A stretch of DNA of 50,831 nucleotides from Candidatus Sulfopaludibacter sp. SbA3 (GTDB taxonomy: Bacteria; Acidobacteriota; Terriglobia; Bryobacterales; Bryobacteraceae). Position 1 is the first letter of the stretch; each line of letters begins with the position of its first letter. Of the stretch, positions 1 through 10,566 are shown piece by piece. The stretch spans positions 1-50,831 of the forward strand of contig CAMATG010000002.1 in NCBI GenBank assembly GCA_945860645.1, in the 5' to 3' direction. Both the position numbers and the translations under genes were made by a program. The notes beneath the pieces are model-generated. The model ran no database searches. It was given only the letters and a program-made list of their open reading frames with translations, and was not told the DNA's origin.

Positions 1-1
1 T

Positions 2-601
2 TTTGTGTGGAGCATGCATGGGAGCGGGGCGACGATTTTCGTGCCGAACCTGCATCCGTTCAGCTACTACAACACGCGGTACGGGATGATTGTGCTGCCG
101 CTGTTGGCGCTGGCGGTGGCGTCGTTACCGGCGGTGTTGCCGCACGGAAGCCGGCGGATTGTGACGGGGTTGCTGGTGCTGAATGCGGTGAGCCCGTGGC
201 TGGCGTATCCGAAGCAGGAGAACTGGGTGACGTGGAAAGAGAGCCAGGTGAACAGCAACGGGCGGCGGGCGTGGACGGCGGAGGCGGCGGATTATCTACG
301 CGATAAATATGTCCCGGGGCGGGGAATTGTGGCGCATTTTGGCGACCAGACGGCGATTTTCCGGGATGCGGGGATTCCGCTGGCGCAGACGGTGCACGAC
401 GGGGACGGGTTGTATTTTCAGGGTATTCTGCAGCGGCCGGACCTGTTCCTGTGGCAGGAGTGGGTGGTGGCGATCGCGGGGGATCCGCTGTCGAAAAGCA
501 TGGCGGAAAATGCTTCGAAGCTGCGGAGGTACTCCCGTGTGAAAATGGTAGAGACGAAAGGTGAGCCGGCGATAGAAATCTGGCGGCGGTCGACTCCTTA
601 A
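2..601 (+). CDS. Polytopic membrane glycosyltransferase-like protein, C-terminal part
   Basis: The reading frame is open to the left edge, so the gene is cut by the window; the GTG at base 5 in the ORF track is probably internal. The visible part begins with a segment resembling NLHPFSYYNTRYGM followed by a hydrophobic stretch (LPLLALAVASLPAV) and a second one (TGLLVLNAVSPWLAY), then a soluble tail of about 120 residues. The YNTRYGM-then-helix pattern is what I associate with dolichyl-phosphate-mannose/ArnT-like membrane glycosyltransferases, whose last helices precede a periplasmic domain. This would fit the neighbouring nucleotide-sugar dehydrogenase, but the catalytic N-terminus is outside the window. 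It ends 6 bp before the DapF-family gene and is probably co-transcribed with it. The family call is tentative. Confidence 0.5.
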   Translation, partial: FVWSMHGSGATIFVPNLHPFSYYNTRYGMIVLPLLALAVASLPAVLPHGSRRIVTGLLVLNAVSPWLAYPKQENWVTWKESQVNSNGRRAWTAEAADYLRDKYVPGRGIVAHFGDQTAIFRDAGIPLAQTVHDGDGLYFQGILQRPDLFLWQEWVVAIAGDPLSKSMAENASKLRRYSRVKMVETKGEPAIEIWRRSTP

Positions 602-607
602 ACCTGT

Positions 608-1423
608 ATGGAAATTCCATTTACGAAAGCCCACGGGGCTCGCAACGACTTTTTGCTGACGTGGGCGGACGAGGCCCCAGGCGAGGGGTTGGCGGAAGCG
701 GCGATTGCGATTTGTGACCGGCATACGGGCGCGGGCGCGGATGGATGGTTGCTGGTTTCGCGGCTGGACAATCCGCCGGAGGGCGGGGACCTGCGCATCC
801 GGCTGTTTAACCCCGATGGCGGGGAAGTGGAGATGTCGGGCAACGGAACGCGTTGCGCGGCGGCGTTCGCGCTGGCCAACGGCTATACGGGCACGGAGAT
901 GCGGATTGTGACGGGCGGGGGCACGAAGCATCTGCGGCTTTTGGAGCATAGCGGGCAGAAGTACCTGTTCGAGATGAACATGGGTTGTCCGCGGGTGGAA
1001 CCGGACGAGGTTCGCTGCGCGCTGAGCGTGGGTGACGAGATTTACGACTGCACGATTCTGTGGGTGGGCAACCCGCAGTGCGCGGTGTTTGTGGAGAATT
1101 TTGATTTCGACTGGCGATCGCTGGGCGCGGCGATCGAACGGCATCCGCGGTTTCCGAACCGGACGAATGTTTCGTTCGTGCGCCATATGGATGGGCTGAA
1201 CATCGATGTCCGGTTTTTTGAGCGTGGCGCTGGGGAGACGATGAGCTCCGGCACGGGTTCGACCGGGGCGGCGGTGGCGTCTATTCTGCGCGGATTTACG
1301 GGGCGCGCGATGACCGTGAACACGCCTGCCGGACCGTTAGAGTTCCGGTGGCCGACCAATGACGGCGATGTAAAGATGGTTGGCCCAGCAGAAATTGTCG
1401 CGACCGGCCGATATTACCTTTAG
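608..1423 (+). CDS. dapF: DapF-family epimerase with both catalytic cysteines replaced by serine
   Basis: Family: diaminopimelate epimerases interconvert LL- and meso-diaminopimelate with a two-cysteine acid/base pair, in the lysine and peptidoglycan route. The 271 aa length, the N-terminal HGARNDF block, the NPDGGEVE block and the ERGAGET block near residue 205 are clear family marks. The first catalytic motif, normally CGNGxRC, reads SGNGTRC (Ser77). The second, normally ACGTG or ACGSG, reads SSGTG (Ser214). The conserved GNPH block reads GNPQ (Gln157). Fold and substrate-binding glycines are kept, so the gene looks intact rather than decayed. It may be a lineage variant with different chemistry, or a paralogue with another substrate. 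It sits between a glycosyltransferase-like gene and a nucleotide-sugar dehydrogenase. No clear ribosome-binding site is seen before the ATG. Confidence 0.8.
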   Translation: MEIPFTKAHGARNDFLLTWADEAPGEGLAEAAIAICDRHTGAGADGWLLVSRLDNPPEGGDLRIRLFNPDGGEVEMSGNGTRCAAAFALANGYTGTEMRIVTGGGTKHLRLLEHSGQKYLFEMNMGCPRVEPDEVRCALSVGDEIYDCTILWVGNPQCAVFVENFDFDWRSLGAAIERHPRFPNRTNVSFVRHMDGLNIDVRFFERGAGETMSSGTGSTGAAVASILRGFTGRAMTVNTPAGPLEFRWPTNDGDVKMVGPAEIVATGRYYL

Positions 1424-1438
1424 GAGTGTTTGGATCCG

Positions 1439-2743
1439 ATGAGCCATTTTGAGTTTCTAGCGAACAAGATTCAGAACCGTACCGCGGTGTCGGGAATTGT
1501 GGGGCTGGGCTATGTGGGCCTGCCGCTGGCGGTTGAGTTCGCGCGTGCCGGTTTGCCGGTTTTGGGTTTTGACATTACCCAGTCCAAGGTGGACACGCTG
1601 AACCGCGGGGAGTCCTATATTCAGGACGTTCCGACGTCGGTGCTGGGGCCGCATGTGGCTTCGGGGAAGTTGTCGGCGACGAGCGATTTCGCGCGGATGG
1701 CGGAGGTGGACACAATCAACATCTGCGTGCCGACGCCATTGCGGAAGACGAAAGATCCGGACATGTCCTATATCGTCGCGGCGACGGAGAAGATCGCGCA
1801 GTATCTGCATCCGGGGATGTTGATTATCCTGGAATCGACGACCTATCCGGGGACGACGGACGAGCTGCTGCTGCCGATGCTGGAGAAGAGTGGCCTGAAG
1901 TGCGGCGTGGACTTCTTCCTGTGCTTTTCGCCGGAGCGGGTGGACCCGGGCAATCCGAACTTCCAGACCTACAACATTCCGAAAGTGGTGGGCGGGATTA
2001 CGCCGGCCTGTACGGAGCTGGGGCGGATGTTCTATGCCCAGTCGTTGCAGACGGTGGTGCCGGTGAGTTCGACGAGCGTGGCGGAGATGGTGAAGCTGTT
2101 GGAAAACACCTTCCGCATGATCAATATCGGCATGGTGAACGAGCTGGCGCTGATGTGCGACCGGATGAAGATCAACGTGTGGGAAGTGATCGACGCGGCG
2201 GCGACCAAGCCGTTCGGCTTCATGCCCTTTTATCCGGGGCCGGGGCTGGGCGGGCACTGCATTCCGATCGACCCGTTCTACCTGAGCTGGAAGACGCGGC
2301 AGGCGGGCATTGAGGCGCGATTTATCGAGCTGGCCGGCTACATTAACGGCCAGATGCCGCATTTTGTGGTGGACAAGATTCAGTCCGCGTTGAACGACCA
2401 TTCGAAGGCTGTGAAGGGTTCGCACATCCACATTTTGGGCGTGGCGTACAAGAAGAATATCGACGACGTGCGCGAGTCGCCGGCGCTGGACATTATTCAC
2501 TTGTTGCAGGAACGCGGGGCCCGGATTACCTACAGCGATCCGTATGTGGAAGACCTGCATCACGAGGGGCAGGAGCTGGAAGCCAGCGACGTGGCCGAAG
2601 GGTGCACCGCGGCTGATTGCGTGGTGATTGTCACCGATCACAAGGACTTCGTTTACACGGATGTTCTGGCGGCGTCCAAGCTGATTGTGGACACGCGGAA
2701 TGCGATGAAGGGTCTGGTTTCGGAGAAGATTGTCCGGCTTTAG
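1439..2743 (+). CDS. wbpA: UDP-N-acetylglucosamine 6-dehydrogenase (WbpA type)
   Basis: Nucleotide-sugar dehydrogenase that oxidises C6 of a UDP-hexosamine in two NAD-dependent steps to give a UDP-hexosaminuronic acid for polysaccharide or O-antigen synthesis in the cytoplasm. The Rossmann motif GLGYVG is at residues 22-27. The catalytic block GLGGHCIPIDPFYL carries the nucleophile at about Cys274. A C-terminal UDP-binding domain follows (LGVAYKKNIDDVRESPAL). The length of 434 aa and the HCIPIDPFYL wording match WbpA/WecC-like enzymes better than UDP-glucose dehydrogenases. The ORF track starts at a TTG (1430), but that codon is only 3 nt from the AGGAG at 1422-1426; the ATG at 1439 has a usable 12-nt spacing. 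It probably forms an operon with the DapF-family gene 15 bp upstream, and its stop overlaps the stop of the convergent beta-barrel gene. Confidence 0.88.
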   Translation: MSHFEFLANKIQNRTAVSGIVGLGYVGLPLAVEFARAGLPVLGFDITQSKVDTLNRGESYIQDVPTSVLGPHVASGKLSATSDFARMAEVDTINICVPTPLRKTKDPDMSYIVAATEKIAQYLHPGMLIILESTTYPGTTDELLLPMLEKSGLKCGVDFFLCFSPERVDPGNPNFQTYNIPKVVGGITPACTELGRMFYAQSLQTVVPVSSTSVAEMVKLLENTFRMINIGMVNELALMCDRMKINVWEVIDAAATKPFGFMPFYPGPGLGGHCIPIDPFYLSWKTRQAGIEARFIELAGYINGQMPHFVVDKIQSALNDHSKAVKGSHIHILGVAYKKNIDDVRESPALDIIHLLQERGARITYSDPYVEDLHHEGQELEASDVAEGCTAADCVVIVTDHKDFVYTDVLAASKLIVDTRNAMKGLVSEKIVRL

Positions 2744-3201
2744 CGGAACGAGACGCCGAAGCGGATGGATGTGAGTTCGCGGTAGTTGCGCGTCTGGAAG
2801 TTGAGCACTTCGGCGCGGAAGCCGATCCGTTTTTTGAACCAGTAGTTCACGCCGCCACCGTAGTTGAACATGGCTTGGCCATCGCCAAGAACGGCAAAGG
2901 CGCCGTAACCGGCGGTGACGAAGGGCTCTAACGGGCCCTTCCCGCGCAGGAAGTGGTAACTGCCGTTGACGGTGACGACGCCGAGATGTCCGCCATCATT
3001 GCCGTTTGCGAACAGGTAGCCGGCGGAGGGAGAGACGGCGGCGCCTTTGTATACAAAGACATCGGCTCCGGCGCCGACGCTGCTGTATCCGAACGTGTGA
3101 CCGGCGGGACTTTCGAGGCCGAAGAAGCCGTAGCCCTGGGCGGCGGGGGCTTGGGCGGAGAGTGCAAACGCGGTTGCGGCAAGTAAGAATAGAAGTCTCA
3201 T
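2740..3201 (-). CDS. Small outer-membrane beta-barrel-like protein
   Basis: A 153 aa protein with an N-terminal signal peptide (MRLLFLLAATAFALSAQA). The mature part alternates polar and aromatic/hydrophobic residues with many glycines (GYSSVGAGADVFVYKGAAVSPSAGY, FVTAGYGAFAVLG, YGGGVNYWFKK) and ends in FGVSFR with a terminal aromatic two residues from the end, typical of 8-strand OmpA/OmpW-like barrels. No specific family is recognised, and no function can be assigned beyond outer-membrane location. Its start codon abuts the start of the divergent GNAT gene with no intergenic base, and its stop overlaps the stop of wbpA by 4 bp. Confidence 0.65.
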   Translation of the reverse strand: MRLLFLLAATAFALSAQAPAAQGYGFFGLESPAGHTFGYSSVGAGADVFVYKGAAVSPSAGYLFANGNDGGHLGVVTVNGSYHFLRGKGPLEPFVTAGYGAFAVLGDGQAMFNYGGGVNYWFKKRIGFRAEVLNFQTRNYRELTSIRFGVSFR

Positions 3202-3747
3202 ATGAATGTAGACGCGCGAGATTGGGAGTTAAAAGCTCTTTCTGCTTTCGAGGCGGAGGGGTTGCTGGCCGGGTTGGCGGAGCTGTTGGTGGATGCGGTG
3301 GAGAGCGGGGCGTCGATTGGGTTTCTGCCGCCGTTGGCGTTGGCGGAGGCGGAGGAGTATTGGCGGGGGGTGTTGGCGGCGATGCGGGCGGGGGAGCGGG
3401 AGCTGATTGTGGTGTTGGAGCAGGGGGCGGTGTTGGGGGCGGTGCAACTGATGTGTGAAATGCGGGCGAATGGGCGGCACAGGGCGGAGGCGGGGAAGTT
3501 GTTCGTGCACCGGCGGGCGCGGCGGCGGGGGCTGGCGCGGGCGTTGCTGGGGGAGTTGGAACGGGTGGCGGCGGGGCGGGGGATTACGTTGATCCTGATG
3601 GACACGAGGCAGGGCGGGGAGGCGGAACGGCTGTGTGAGGTGTTGGGGTATACGCGGTGGGGCGAGGTGCCGGAGTATGCACGGAGCGGGGATGGGACGC
3701 TGCATACGACGGTGTTTTTTTATCGGCGTTTGGTGGAGCGCGGCTAA
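3202..3747 (+). CDS. GNAT-family N-acetyltransferase
   Basis: A 181 aa protein with the GNAT fold signature: an N-terminal helical part (LLAGLAELLVDAVESGASIGFLPP), central strands (ELIVVLEQGAVLGAVQL), the acetyl-CoA pyrophosphate-binding motif A as LFVHRRARRRGLARALL near residues 94-110, and a C-terminal motif B region (ERLCEVLGYTRWGEVPEYA). It would transfer an acetyl group from acetyl-CoA to an unknown small molecule or protein amine; the wording VESGASIGFLPPL is common in stand-alone small-molecule acetyltransferases. The ATG at 3202 directly follows the start codon of the divergent barrel gene, so any ribosome-binding site would lie inside that gene; none is visible. The wobble positions are extremely G-rich, as in other left-side genes. 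Confidence 0.8.
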   Translation: MNVDARDWELKALSAFEAEGLLAGLAELLVDAVESGASIGFLPPLALAEAEEYWRGVLAAMRAGERELIVVLEQGAVLGAVQLMCEMRANGRHRAEAGKLFVHRRARRRGLARALLGELERVAAGRGITLILMDTRQGGEAERLCEVLGYTRWGEVPEYARSGDGTLHTTVFFYRRLVERG

Positions 3748-3787
3748 GAAATACGCGCGCTGCCGGCATAGGGGACCCGGGCTGCCA

Positions 3788-3793
3788 TACAAT
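3788..3793 (+). promoter_or_regulatory. Candidate -10 box (TACAAT) for a leaderless start
   Basis: TACAAT lies 7 nt before the ATG at 3801, so transcription would begin at or next to the start codon. No good -35 box is visible. It is one of several such cases in the window. Confidence 0.4.
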
Positions 3794-3800
3794 CGTCCGT

Positions 3801-4984
3801 ATGCGATTTTTTGCGTTGCTGTTGGTTGTGGGTTTGCCGGTGTTGCCGCAGGCTTTGGATAAAGCCAAGTTGGCCGGGATTGCGCCGCGGATGAAAGAGT
3901 TCGTGGACGCCGGGAAGGCGGCGGGCGTGGTGACGCTGGTGGCGCATAAGGGCGAGGTGGCGCAGTTTGAGGCTGTCGGGTATACCGATATGGAAACGCG
4001 GCAGCCGATGACGAAGGAGAACATCTTTCAGCTGCATTCGATGACAAAGCCGATTGTGGCGCTGGCGGCGATGCAGCTGGCCGAAGAGGGGCGGTTGTCC
4101 CTGGCGGACGCGGTGGAGAAGCATCTGCCGGAGTTTCGCGGGCAGATGGTGATCGCGGCGACACATGCCGATGGGAGCCGGTTGGTGCGGAAGCCGTCGC
4201 GGTTGATTACGGTGCGCGACCTGATGACGCATACGTCGGGGATGATGCTGAATCCGCCGCCGGGGATTGGGGAGCTGCATGGGGCGCTGCATAAATCGCT
4301 GGCGGATGTGACGCTGATTCTGTCGCAGCAGGCGCTGGAGTTTGAGCCGGGGACGAAGTGGCAGTATTCGAACGAGGGCATTGCGACGCTGGCGCGGATT
4401 GTGGAAGTGATCAGCGGGCAGCCGCTCGAAGTGTACATGGCCAAGCGGATTTTTGAGCCGTTGGGGATGAAGGACACCTACTTCTTCCCGCCCAAGGACA
4501 AGTGGCACCGGATGCCCACCGCCTACATTTTGCGCGATGGGAAGCCGGTGAAATACACGTCCGATCCGCTGGGTGAGGGGAAGATGAAGTTCCGGGATGG
4601 GGCGAAGTATTCGCTGCCTGAGGGTGGGTTGTATTCGACGGCGGCCGACCTATTGGTGCTGTATAAGACGATCCTGAACCAGGGCAAGCACGGGAACTTC
4701 CGGTTGCTGAGCCCAGCGGGATTGAAGGTAATGCGGACTTCGCAGACGGGTGATTTGAAGACGGGCACGCCGGGCGCGGGTTGGGGGTTGGGGTGGTTCG
4801 TGATGAAGGAAGACGCGGGCGGGCAGCCGATGGCGGCCGGGACGTTTTGCCATGGCGGGCGGTACGGGACGTTCTGTTTTCTGGACCCGAAGAACGACCT
4901 GATTGGGATCTTTATGATCCACCGGGAAGGCGGCAGCGACGAGCGGCAGGCGTTCGTGCAGATGACGTATTCGGCGCTACAGCC

Positions 4985-4988
<4 letters not shown>
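3801..4988 (+). CDS. Serine hydrolase of the beta-lactamase / esterase (class C-like) family
   Basis: The ORF track begins at 3657, but the ATG at 3801 opens a proper signal peptide (MRFFALLLVVGLPVLPQA), so I start there (395 aa). The catalytic SxxK motif is SMTK (Ser80, Lys83), the YxN motif is YSN in KWQYSNEGIA, and the third box is HGG in CHGGRYGT. Together these define penicillin-binding-protein-like serine hydrolases (PF00144), many of which are periplasmic esterases or D-amino acid peptidases rather than true beta-lactamases. The HGG third box and the SMTKPIVALA wording favour an EstB-like esterase. The substrate is unknown. Its stop overlaps the stop of the convergent hspR by 4 bp. Confidence 0.82.
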
Positions 4989-5398
<410 letters not shown>

Positions 5399-5410
5399 GG
5401 GATCTACCTG

Positions 5411-6604
5411 TTATACCTTGGTCCACATCTCTTCGCGCGGGTCCTCGGGATGCAGTTCCGCGAGTTCACGAAGCAGTTCGCGGGTGCGTTCGTCGTTGGC
5501 CTTGGGTGGATGGACGGCGATCTGGACGATTTGATCGCCGCGGGTCTCCTTCCGGGCATTGTAGACGCCCTTTTCGCGGAGCCGGAATTTTTGGCCGTTT
5601 TGGGTGCCCATGGGGATTTTGAGCAGCGCACGGCCGTCGATGGTGGGCACTTCGATCTTGGCGCCGAGAGCGGCCTCCGGAACGGAGACGGGTACGGTGA
5701 TTTCGATGTTGTCGCCTTCGCGTTCGAAGAACGGGTGATCCTCGACGCGGATGTTGATGTAGAGATCGCCGGACGGGCCGCCGCCGGTGCCGGCGTTGCC
5801 TTTGCCGGCGACTCGCATGCGCGTGCCGGTGGCGACACCGGGCGGGATGCGTGTTTCGACGAAATCCATGCGGGCCAGACGCCCCTCCCCTTTGCAGGTG
5901 TGGCAGGAGCCCTGCAGCTTGCCGGTGCCGTTGCAGCGGGGGCAGTTCAGGGTGAAGCGCATGGCGCCGGCCATCTGGGTGACGTTGCCGCTGCCGGCAC
6001 ATTCCGGGCAGGTGACGGGGCCCCCGGAGCCCGCGCCGGAGCCGTGGCAGGTTGCACAGGCGTCCTGGCGGGAGATGTTGATGCGGGCTTGGGTGCCTTT
6101 AATGGACTGCCAGAAATCGATACTGAGGGTATATTCCAGGTCCGAGCCCTTTTCGGGGCCGGCCTGCTGAGGGCCGCCCTGGCCGCGCTGGCCGAAGAAC
6201 TGGCTGAAGATGTCGCGGAAGCCGCCGCCTTCGGCGCCGGGCGCGCCTTCCTGGGGGTGGGGGCGTTTTCGTCCACCACCGCCGGCATTCTGCTGGTTCA
6301 GGAAATCGGAAAAATCGAAACCGCCGAAGCCCATGCCGGGGCCGCCCTGGCCGTGCGTTCCACCGCCGGGGACGCCGGATTCCGAGTAGAAGCCGACCTG
6401 GTCGAACATCTTCCGCTTCTTTTCGTCGCCGAGAATTTCATTGGCTTCGGAGACGGATTTGAACTTCTCTTCGGCGGCTTTGTCGCCAGGGTTCAGGTCG
6501 GGGTGGTACTTGCGGGCGAGGCGCCGGTACGCCTTGCGAATGTCGTCCTGCGACGCATCGCGGCTTACGCCGAGGGTTTCGTAATAGTCCTTCCGCTGGG
6601 CCAT
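5411..6604 (-). CDS. dnaJ: Chaperone DnaJ (type I Hsp40)
   Basis: Co-chaperone that stimulates DnaK ATPase activity and delivers unfolded clients. The J domain occupies residues 1-70 with the HPD motif in [11 protein letters not shown] Gly/Phe-rich linker follows ([17 protein letters not shown]). The zinc-binding domain has four CxxCxGxG repeats: [24 protein letters not shown] and CHTCKGEG. The C-terminal peptide-binding domain follows ([20 protein letters not shown]). The length of 397 aa is normal. It is the second gene of the operon, 55 bp after dnaK. On the coding strand AGGA lies 7 nt before the ATG. Confidence 0.95.
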   Translation of the reverse strand: MAQRKDYYETLGVSRDASQDDIRKAYRRLARKYHPDLNPGDKAAEEKFKSVSEANEILGDEKKRKMFDQVGFYSESGVPGGGTHGQGGPGMGFGGFDFSDFLNQQNAGGGGRKRPHPQEGAPGAEGGGFRDIFSQFFGQRGQGGPQQAGPEKGSDLEYTLSIDFWQSIKGTQARINISRQDACATCHGSGAGSGGPVTCPECAGSGNVTQMAGAMRFTLNCPRCNGTGKLQGSCHTCKGEGRLARMDFVETRIPPGVATGTRMRVAGKGNAGTGGGPSGDLYINIRVEDHPFFEREGDNIEITVPVSVPEAALGAKIEVPTIDGRALLKIPMGTQNGQKFRLREKGVYNARKETRGDQIVQIAVHPPKANDERTRELLRELAELHPEDPREEMWTKV

Positions 6605-6620
6605 TGGAGGTTCCTAACGA

Positions 6621-6644
6621 GGCGAGGGCCGTGCGGCCCCCGCC
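6621..6644 (-). other. Stem-loop in the dnaK-dnaJ spacer
   Basis: On the coding strand GGCGGGGGCC-GCAC-GGCCCTCGCC forms a 10-bp stem with one mismatch and a 4-nt loop between the dnaK stop and the dnaJ start. It has no U-tract, so it is more likely an RNA stability or processing element that lowers dnaJ relative to dnaK than a true terminator. The structure is seen in the sequence; the role is inferred. Confidence 0.5.
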
Positions 6645-6659
6645 CAATTTGAGTGGTTG

Positions 6660-8585
<1,926 letters not shown>

Positions 8586-8636
8586 AACAGTTACTAATGC
8601 CTCCCTGAAACTCTTGTGGAGCGGGCGGGGGCTACC

Positions 8637-9521
8637 GTGAGCCGCATCCGCGCCGGACTGCGCACAATCACATTATGGAACTTGAGTCTCTGTTTGTCAA
8701 CCATGGGTTTAGTGAATGGGACTCAACTATTGGGCCAGGATCTACTGGTGGCCGCCGCTAGCGACCTGGCACCGGCGGTCCCGGAATTGACCAGTCAAGT
8801 TATGCAGAATCAATCGCTTACGCTTCGTGTTTCGGTGGGTTCTTCGGGCCAATTGGCGCGCCAGATTGAGCAGGGAGCGCCGTTCGATCTTTTTTTATCG
8901 GCGGACGAAAATTTCGTGCAGCAGGTGGTTCGTGCGGGGCGCGGTGATGGCGCGACTGTCCGGGTTTACGCCGTCGGCCGGCTGGCGTTGTGGTCGAAAT
9001 CGGGGAAGGTACGGAGACTGGAGGACCTGGCGCGGCCGGAGGTGACGCGGGTGGCGATGGCGAATCCGGTGCATGCGCCTTATGGGAGATTGGCGAAGGA
9101 GGCGCTGGTTCGGGCGGGGTTGTGGGGGGCGGTGGAGCCGAAGCTGGTGTTGGCGGAGACGGTGCGGCAGACGATGCAGTTTGCCGGGACGGGGAACGTG
9201 GATGCGGCGCTGACGTCATGGACGATGGCGCATGATAAGGGCGGGGTGTTGCTGCCGGACGAAATGCGGCAGGCGGGAGTGGTCTTGAAGGGTGCCGCGC
9301 GGGGAAAAGAGGCGGCGGCGTTTCTGGCGTTCTTGCAGTCGTCAGGGGGTGAGGAGATCCTCGGGCGGCATGGGCTCTTGGCTGGCCGGCCGGCTGGCGG
9401 GCAGGCCGTGGCGAATGACCTCAAGCAGAACGACGGTGACCGACAGAACGGCGGGGCCGATAAACAGGCCAAGAAACCCGAACGCCTGCGCCCCGCCAAG
9501 AAGCGAAATAAAAACAAGTAG
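8637..9521 (+). CDS. modA: Periplasmic molybdate-binding protein ModA
   Basis: Solute-binding protein that captures molybdate or tungstate for an ABC importer. The mature start [17 protein letters not shown], the [22 protein letters not shown] block, the [15 protein letters not shown] block and the [13 protein letters not shown] block are characteristic. I start at the GTG at 8637 because it gives a signal peptide with a basic n-region (SRIRAGLRT) and a hydrophobic core; the ATG at 8703 would leave no export signal. The GTG start places the divergent dnaK promoter inside the first codons. The normal ModA C-terminus (EEILGRHGL) is reached near base 9380; the extra Lys/Gln-rich tail of about 45 residues runs antisense through the 3' end of the next gene. 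No modB or modC follows, so the permease and ATPase must be encoded elsewhere. Confidence 0.85.
   Translation: MSRIRAGLRTITLWNLSLCLSTMGLVNGTQLLGQDLLVAAASDLAPAVPELTSQVMQNQSLTLRVSVGSSGQLARQIEQGAPFDLFLSADENFVQQVVRAGRGDGATVRVYAVGRLALWSKSGKVRRLEDLARPEVTRVAMANPVHAPYGRLAKEALVRAGLWGAVEPKLVLAETVRQTMQFAGTGNVDAALTSWTMAHDKGGVLLPDEMRQAGVVLKGAARGKEAAAFLAFLQSSGGEEILGRHGLLAGRPAGGQAVANDLKQNDGDRQNGGADKQAKKPERLRPAKKRNKNK
8672..8701 (-). promoter_or_regulatory. dnaK promoter (TTGACA-17-CATAAT) overlapped by a HAIR-like HspR operator
   Basis: On the minus strand TTGACA (plus 8695-8700) and CATAAT (plus 8672-8677) are separated by exactly 17 bp, a near-ideal sigma-70 promoter pointing at dnaK. The plus-strand sequence CTTGAGT-N7-TGTCAAC (8681-8701) matches the HAIR consensus CTTGAGT-N7-ACTCAAG in one full half and in the TCAA core of the other, with the exact TTGA-N11-TCAA geometry. 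The operator covers the -35 box and spacer, so HspR binding would block RNA polymerase. Confidence 0.8.
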
Positions 9522-10442
9522 CGGGTGGAGTTCGACGCGGCCGCTGACGATGTAGGGGCGTAGAACGTTATCGACGGTGCCGATGACGGCGACGCCGAAC
9601 CCGGCGATGATGCCGGCTTTGCCGTAGCTGCCGCTGGCGGCGAAGGAGAGGGCGACGGGGACCCAGACGGCCGGGGGGCCGACGATGGGAATCATGGAGC
9701 AGAAGCCGGCGACGACGCCCCAGAGGACAGGTGCGTGGACGCCGGTGAAATAGAAGAGCAGGCCGGTGAGGGTACCCTGGACGAGCGCGACGGCGGCGAC
9801 GCCGTAGACGTTGGCGAGGACGCTTTGCCCGACTTCGGCGATTAACCGGTCGAAGACGGTGTGTTGGAGCGGGAGGAATTGGCGCGATTTGGCCAGGATG
9901 TGGTCGCCATCGCGAAGGAGGAAGAAGAGCACGAAGAGGGCGATGATGGCATTGAAAAGAAAGAGCGCGATGTTGCTGACGACGCCTTGGACCAGTTTGA
10001 GTACGGTGCCGCTGATGACTTCGACGCGTTCGGAAAGAAAAGAGCGGACCTGATCGTCGGCGGCGGTGGGGTCGACGCCGAAGTAGATGAGCGGGCGGGT
10101 GCCGGTGTGGACTGCCCATTCGATCCAGCCGCCATCGGCGGCGCTGCGGGATTTGAGGGAGGAATAGGCGGCGGAGAGTTCGTTGGACATGGTCCAGGTG
10201 ATCCAGATGGACGGTGCGACGATGAGGGCGATGACGAGCAGGAGGGAGATGCCGGCGGCGGTGGATTCGCGACCCGGGATGCGCCGGAGCAGGGCGGCGT
10301 GGAGGGGATAGAAGAGAACCGCCATGGCGGTGGCCGAGACGATGGGGCCGATGTAGGGTTCGACGATGACGTAACAGAGCGCGAGGCAGATGCCGGCCAG
10401 CACGAGGAGGAAGAGTTGCTGGAGGTTGGTTCGATTGAGCAT
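9342..10442 (-). CDS. AI-2E family membrane protein (UPF0118 / PerM-like)
   Basis: A 366 aa polytopic protein. N-terminal helices (LFLLVLAGICLALCYVIVEPYIGPIVSATAMAVLFY) and a paired helix (GISLLLVIALIVAPSIWITWTMS) precede a soluble amphipathic segment of about 80 residues. The C-terminal half has the family blocks ANVYGVAAVALVQGTLTGLLFYFTG, IPIVGPPAVWVP and [24 protein letters not shown]. Members are described as AI-2 exporters or Na+/H+ antiporters, but the substrate of most is unknown and cannot be read from sequence. The last 180 bp overlap modA antisense. The final residues ([16 protein letters not shown]) are a variable tail. It stands alone on the minus strand. Confidence 0.88.
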   Translation of the reverse strand: MLNRTNLQQLFLLVLAGICLALCYVIVEPYIGPIVSATAMAVLFYPLHAALLRRIPGRESTAAGISLLLVIALIVAPSIWITWTMSNELSAAYSSLKSRSAADGGWIEWAVHTGTRPLIYFGVDPTAADDQVRSFLSERVEVISGTVLKLVQGVVSNIALFLFNAIIALFVLFFLLRDGDHILAKSRQFLPLQHTVFDRLIAEVGQSVLANVYGVAAVALVQGTLTGLLFYFTGVHAPVLWGVVAGFCSMIPIVGPPAVWVPVALSFAASGSYGKAGIIAGFGVAVIGTVDNVLRPYIVSGRVELHPLLVFISLLGGAQAFGFLGLFIGPAVLSVTVVLLEVIRHGLPASRPASQEPMPPEDLLTP

Positions 10443-10544
10443 GCGGCACCACTTCTACGGAACGAAACGGGAAAAGCTCCGTCTCTACTTAGAGTATGCA
10501 CATCGGGCTCACCGTTACGATGCCGCGCCGGGGCGGCAAAACGT

Positions 10545-10550
10545 TATACT
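10545..10550 (+). promoter_or_regulatory. Possible -10 box (TATACT) of the sigma-factor operon
   Basis: TATACT lies 17 nt before the ATG at 10567 in the 124-bp spacer between the divergent AI-2E-family gene and the sigma-factor gene. The expected -35 position (GCCGCG) is a poor match, so this is weak. Confidence 0.3.
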
Positions 10551-10566
10551 GCCTAACGGGTAAAGC

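Noticed and set aside
8681-8726. HAIR formed by CTTGAGT (8681) and ACTCAAC (8720)
   Set aside because: The 32-bp spacing does not fit the fixed 7-bp HAIR spacer; the closer TGTCAAC partner does and overlaps the promoter.
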